From Martinezella calliandrae (GTDB lineage Bacteria; Pseudomonadota; Alphaproteobacteria; Rhizobiales; Rhizobiaceae): DNA of 42,315 nt. Below are positions 42,313 through 42,315 of this stretch, one piece after another; position 1 is the first letter of the stretch; the number at the start of each line of letters is the position of its first letter. Where the stretch lies: assembly GCF_030272695.1 (NCBI RefSeq), contig NZ_JARFYN010000068.1, forward strand, positions 1 through 42,315, given 5' to 3'. Position numbers and translations under genes: made by a program. A model generated the notes under the pieces. The model saw only the letters and a list, made by a program, of their open reading frames with translations. It did not search any database and was not told the origin of the DNA.

Positions 42313-42315
42313 ACA

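Overview
The window looks like an accessory region of an alphaproteobacterial chromosome, most likely a Bradyrhizobium-like member of the Hyphomicrobiales. The basis is a Shemin-pathway 5-aminolevulinate synthase (hemA), a cyanide-insensitive-type cytochrome bd oxidase, an AaeB/DUF1656/HlyD efflux operon of alphaproteobacterial gene order, and GC-rich coding sequence. This placement is inference from gene content; no rRNA or intact tRNA gene is present. The DNA is a mosaic with many scars of mobile elements.

Left edge and island 1 (about 1-20160). The window opens inside an IS607-family element (tnpA recombinase and the start of tnpB). A gene-poor strip (823-2131) then holds three different tRNA 3'-end remnants, an attachment-site graveyard. 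A 95-bp repeat that begins with a tRNA 3' end occurs at 975-1069 and again, in the same orientation, at 20063-20157, where it abuts a truncated tyrosine integrase. These two copies may be the ends of a decayed 19-kb genomic island. Its cargo is coherent. One minus-strand operon runs from a DUF3604 secreted PHP-like protein through a secreted double-CxxC protein and a membrane-anchored parvulin isomerase to a HupE/UreJ-like membrane protein (7699 down to 2132). Two outer-membrane beta-barrel proteins follow (9111-10777), then a membrane-bound TPR regulator (11017-12897). A plus-strand series completes it: a small conserved protein, a secreted formylglycine-type arylsulfatase, a secreted HAD phosphatase, two paralogous secreted proteins (one Gly-rich) and a secreted 2H phosphoesterase-like protein (13238-19226). 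Nearly every product has a signal peptide or membrane segment, so the cluster reads as an envelope system that takes up and hydrolyses sulfate or phosphate esters.

Heme and peroxide block (20494-28115). A probable six-gene minus-strand operon encodes a zinc alcohol dehydrogenase, an NTF2-like protein, a Dyp-type peroxidase, a 158-aa partner protein, a catalase-related peroxidase and hemA. A type II NADH dehydrogenase gene is divergent from it. Linking ALA synthase to two heme peroxidases suggests heme supply matched to heme-enzyme demand.

Small-molecule block (28184-33181). An AraC regulator sits beside the tail of a conjugative-transfer locus (trbI end plus a DUF2274 gene). An alpha/beta hydrolase overlaps an NTF2-like gene, followed by a secreted NTF2-like protein and a quinone-reductase-like gene divergent from a LysR regulator.

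Efflux and respiration block (33371-42315). A 171-173-bp direct repeat (33441-33613 and 38551-38721) brackets a winged-helix remnant, an aromatic-acid-type efflux operon (FUSC, DUF1656, HlyD) and a frameshifted IS5-family transposase. The second copy runs into cydA, whose usual N-terminal residues are missing. cydAB is followed by a serine resolvase gene that appears to have lost its catalytic-serine segment. A ribosome-binding site at the very right edge implies another gene just outside the window.
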